Source: Acidobacteriota bacterium (lineage in GTDB: Bacteria; Acidobacteriota; Terriglobia; UBA7540). Taken from it: a stretch of DNA of 7,526 nucleotides. The notes beneath the pieces were generated by a model. The model was not told the origin of the DNA. It did no database searches and saw only the letters and a list, made by a program, of their open reading frames with translations. A program made the position numbers and the translations under genes. How positions within the stretch are numbered: the first letter of the stretch is position 1; the number at the start of each line of letters is the position of its first letter. Positions 5,999 through 7,526 of the stretch are shown here, piece after piece. The DNA is taken from assembly GCA_021784615.1 (NCBI GenBank), contig JAJYHU010000299.1, forward strand, positions 1 to 7,526. Reading direction: 5' to 3'.

Positions 5999-6403
5999 TT
6001 AATGAGTGGCGATAAGAACCACGATGGCTGTTCCCAGCGCGATCAGGATGTAGGTGATCTGCTGGTTGGTCAGTGCGCCGGCAGCGAAATTCTTTTGAGC
6101 TTTGTCGGCTCTAGAGGCGAGTTGGGCCAGTTCCTGGTCGCTCAGCGTAGGAACGGCTTGTTTGATTTGAACGGCGTCCAGGTGCGCGGATTTCAGGGCT
6201 TTTTGAGCCTGCCTGGAAGAAAAGAAGTCTTCCACTTTGGCAAGGTTATTTTGCCGGGCTTGGGCGGCTGAAACAGCTGCCTGTTGAATCTCCGCCGGCG
6301 AAACCACGTGTTTCTGCGCAGCCAGCAGTGACGGAGATTGGAAGAAAAACCCGAGGGCACAGATCAATGAGGCAATGAGCATTGGGCAGATTGAAGATCG
6401 CAC
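5999..6403 (-). CDS. PA2779-family small membrane-anchored protein
   Basis: The function is unknown. This small protein (134 residues) has an N-terminal signal or anchor helix (8-29, ending SLLAA), a helical polar middle, and a C-terminal membrane segment (about 115-132, ITYILIALGTAIVVLIA) ending just before the stop. The middle carries the family pattern: NLAKVEDFFSSRQAQKALKS (53-72) and then LSDQELAQLASRAD (87-100). This resembles PA2779-family proteins, which sit beside PA2778-type C39 peptidases, and the C39 gene indeed follows 5 bp downstream. It is the first gene of the operon. The GTG start at 6403 is chosen for AAGGAGGA 7 nt upstream; an internal ATG at 6382 would cut into the signal helix. 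It could be an anchor, partner or substrate of the peptidase; no double-glycine leader motif of the usual C39 substrates is seen. Confidence 0.8.
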   Translation of the reverse strand: MRSSICPMLIASLICALGFFFQSPSLLAAQKHVVSPAEIQQAAVSAAQARQNNLAKVEDFFSSRQAQKALKSAHLDAVQIKQAVPTLSDQELAQLASRADKAQKNFAAGALTNQQITYILIALGTAIVVLIATH

Positions 6404-6410
6404 AGCAATT

Positions 6411-6418
6411 TCCTCCTT
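6411..6418 (-). promoter_or_regulatory. Strong ribosome binding site of the envelope operon's first gene
   Basis: AAGGAGGA on the minus strand lies 7 nt before the GTG at 6403. It decides the GTG start over the downstream in-frame ATG at 6382. Confidence 0.8.
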
Positions 6419-6453
6419 CGCTACAGCCTTGATTGCCCCTCCCTCTTCTATTC

Positions 6454-6482
6454 ATTGTATAGGGTCGAGTTGAGTTCGACAA
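6454..6482 (-). promoter_or_regulatory. Sigma70-like promoter of the PA2779/C39/barrel operon
   Basis: On the minus strand, TTGTCG (6482-6477), a 17-nt spacer and TACAAT (6459-6454) match the consensus at four and five positions with ideal spacing. Initiation near 6447 gives a leader of about 44 nt that includes the SD. No other promoter is seen in the operon, so all three genes probably share this one. Confidence 0.65.
6464..6480. promoter_or_regulatory. Short inverted repeat overlapping the operon promoter, possible operator
   Basis: GTCGA (6464-6468) and TCGAC (6476-6480) are inverted copies around a 7-nt centre. They cover the -35 hexamer and half of the spacer. The position suits a repressor or activator site, but the arms are only 5 bp and may be chance. 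Confidence 0.25.
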
Positions 6483-6501
6483 CCCTGATCCTTGCGCGAA
6501 G

Positions 6502-6518
6502 GCAATTTATGGAATTGC
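6502..6518 (-). terminator. Small hairpin after the SDR gene, weak terminator candidate
   Basis: GCAATT and AATTGC (6502-6507 and 6513-6518) form a 6-bp stem with a 5-nt loop, 31 nt after the SDR stop. No T-run follows on the minus strand, so intrinsic termination is doubtful. It also lies just upstream of the envelope operon promoter and could serve there. Confidence 0.25.
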
Positions 6519-6549
6519 GACCCAGATGTAGAGGCTTGCTGAATAGTTA

Positions 6550-7338
6550 TTAGATGCCCTTCACCAGACCGCCATCCACGGCGATGGAAACGCCGGTAAT
6601 GTAGCTCGCGCGCTCAGAGGCAAGAAAGACCACCATATTGGCAAACTCTTCCGGCTGGCCCAGGCGCTGGAGGGGAGTTTGGCTTGCCCAGCGGGCCTGG
6701 ACTTCCTTGGGGTCGATCCCTTCCGATTTTGCAAGTTTGGCGGAAAGCTCATCCAGGCGCGAAGTAAGCGTGTAACCGGGGCAGACGTTGTTGACCAGGA
6801 TGTTGTCCTTTCCGTATTCGTTGGAAAGGCTCTTCATCAGCCCCGCGACCGCCGAGCGAACGGAATTCGATAAGACCAGGTTGTCGATCGGCTGCTTCAC
6901 CGATGCGGAAGTGATGGTAATGATCCTGCCCCATCGTTGCTTCTGCATCAGCGGCAGCACTTCCCGCACAAAATAAAGGGTGCTCATCAGATTTAAATCG
7001 ACTCCGGCTTGCCAGTCCTCGACGGTGGTTTCAGCAAAGGGTTTGGCAGGCGGACCGCCGGCGTTTGCAACGCAGATGTCGACTCGTCCATAGCGCCCGG
7101 CGGTTTCCGCGACAAAGCTGCGCACCTGCTCGTAGTTGGTGACGTCGATGGCTCGATCCAAAACTTCAACGCTGGTTTCCTTGCGAATTTCTTCCGCCGT
7201 CGCGCTCAGCGTGGACTCGGTTCGAGCGCAAAGGGCCAGTTTTGTTCCCTCGCGCGCCAGGCCCACCGCAACCGCTTTTCCGAGCCCCTGGCTGGATGCC
7301 GCCACAATGGCCACGCGGTTTTTTAACCCTAGATTCAA
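6550..7338 (-). CDS. Divergent short-chain dehydrogenase/reductase-like protein with an altered active site
   Basis: This is an SDR-fold protein of 262 residues, a normal length for the family; its reaction is unknown. It opens with LGLKNRVAIVAASSQGLG (3-20), where the usual TGxxxGxG begins with Ala-Ala. ANAGG (91-95) is the NNAG motif, WGRIITITSAS (136-146) holds Ser144, and NNVCPGYTLT (183-192) and TGVSIAVDGG (248-257) close the fold. At the position of the YxxxK pair the sequence is S157-N-S-V-R161, so the catalytic Tyr is Ser and the Lys is Arg. The spacing from Ser144 (13 residues) confirms the alignment. This fits the 3-oxoacyl-ACP-reductase-like subgroup known to lack the perfect tetrad. 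The start is TTG at 7338, with AGGAGA 6 nt upstream. A farther TTG at 7443 would add 35 residues unlike any SDR and has no SD. An oxidoreductase using another acid/base, or a non-catalytic binding protein, are both possible. Confidence 0.85.
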   Translation of the reverse strand: MNLGLKNRVAIVAASSQGLGKAVAVGLAREGTKLALCARTESTLSATAEEIRKETSVEVLDRAIDVTNYEQVRSFVAETAGRYGRVDICVANAGGPPAKPFAETTVEDWQAGVDLNLMSTLYFVREVLPLMQKQRWGRIITITSASVKQPIDNLVLSNSVRSAVAGLMKSLSNEYGKDNILVNNVCPGYTLTSRLDELSAKLAKSEGIDPKEVQARWASQTPLQRLGQPEEFANMVVFLASERASYITGVSIAVDGGLVKGI

Positions 7339-7344
7339 GCCTTG

Positions 7345-7350
7345 TCTCCT
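7345..7350 (-). promoter_or_regulatory. Ribosome binding site deciding the TTG start of the SDR gene
   Basis: AGGAGA on the minus strand lies 6 nt before the TTG at 7338. The resulting N-terminus MNLGLKNRVAIV is typical for this SDR subgroup. Confidence 0.7.
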
Positions 7351-7435
7351 GATTGTTAACAAGAATTTCAAAAACGTTTTGGCCGTTGCTTCTTTGCAGC
7401 CCGACGAATAGCCTGAGCAAAGCCACCGCGCACGG

Positions 7436-7470
7436 TCTTTCAAAAACCGATTGCTTTACCCCTTGAAAGA
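7436..7470. repeat. 8-bp perfect inverted repeat upstream of the SDR gene
   Basis: TCTTTCAA (7436-7443) and TTGAAAGA (7463-7470) are perfect inverted copies with 19 nt between. They begin 5 nt past the stop of the upstream partial gene and lie about 100 nt before the SDR start. There is no following T-run, so it is less like a terminator than like a spaced operator or an RNA hairpin with a large loop. No clear promoter was found beside it. Confidence 0.35.
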
Positions 7471-7474
7471 ATCA

Positions 7475-7526
7475 TTATTTCTGACCGGGCAGCCAATCGG
7501 AGCGCATCGGACTGAAGATTTCGATA
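7475..7526 (-). CDS. C-terminal end of an upstream gene, possibly a cupin-domain protein
   Basis: Only the last 16 residues and a TAA stop are in the window: IEIFSPMRSDWLPGQK. The pattern hydrophobic-(E/D)-(I/V)-FSP-x-R-x-DW(L) is common at the C-terminus of small single-domain cupins (for example FSPPREDW). That and the lack of stops are the only grounds for the call. The gene lies on the same strand as the SDR gene, 136 bp upstream of its start, so they may be co-transcribed. Confidence 0.45.
   Translation of the reverse strand, partial: IEIFSPMRSDWLPGQK

Noticed and set aside
5600..6271. 223-codon plus-strand open frame over the C39 and PA2779-like genes
   Set aside because: It overlaps two genes with catalytic motifs, signal peptides and SDs. 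Its own product is rich in Arg, Gly and Ser with no motif.
7339..7443. 35-residue N-terminal extension of the SDR from a TTG at 7443
   Set aside because: No SD precedes 7443 and the added residues do not resemble an SDR. The TTG at 7338 has AGGAGA at 6 nt and gives the standard N-terminus.

Overview
The window reads as chromosomal DNA of a moderately GC-rich, soil-type Gram-negative bacterium. Protein character suggests Acidobacteriota: an HppA-type sodium/proton pyrophosphatase, a MOFRL glycerate kinase, and a PA2779/C39/outer-membrane-barrel operon. This lineage call is an inference from family resemblance, not from a marker gene. No mobile element, CRISPR array, tRNA or rRNA was seen.

Layout. 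(1) Positions 1-845, minus strand: the N-terminal 281 residues of a membrane-bound ion-translocating pyrophosphatase (hppA), running off the left edge, with a good SD and a clear sigma70-like promoter at 956-985. (2) Positions 846-1350: a divergent intergenic region of about 505 bp holding the hppA leader and promoter, a weaker plus-strand promoter, and about 260 bp with no convincing gene. (3) Positions 1351-3714, plus strand: a two-gene unit of glycerate 2-kinase and a beta-hydroxyacid dehydrogenase. Together they could carry tartronate semialdehyde through D-glycerate to 2-phosphoglycerate. (4) Positions 6403-3724, minus strand: a tight three-gene operon encoding a small PA2779-like membrane-anchored protein, a secreted C39-like cysteine peptidase, and a TPR-POTRA-Omp85-like outer-membrane barrel. 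The junctions are a 5-bp gap and then a 4-bp GTGA overlap, and a promoter lies at 6454-6482. (5) Positions 7338-6550, minus strand: a divergent short-chain dehydrogenase whose catalytic Tyr and Lys are replaced. (6) Positions 7526-7475, minus strand: the last 16 residues of another protein, perhaps a cupin.

The most interesting part is the three-gene envelope operon. In the Pseudomonas PA2778/PA2779 pair the C39 peptidase carries its own TPR region. Here the peptidase is a single domain, and the TPRs sit at the front of the next, overlapping gene, fused to a POTRA-like domain and an Omp85-type barrel. All three products have apparent signal peptides. This points to a periplasmic peptidase working with an outer-membrane pore or insertase; substrate and function are unknown.
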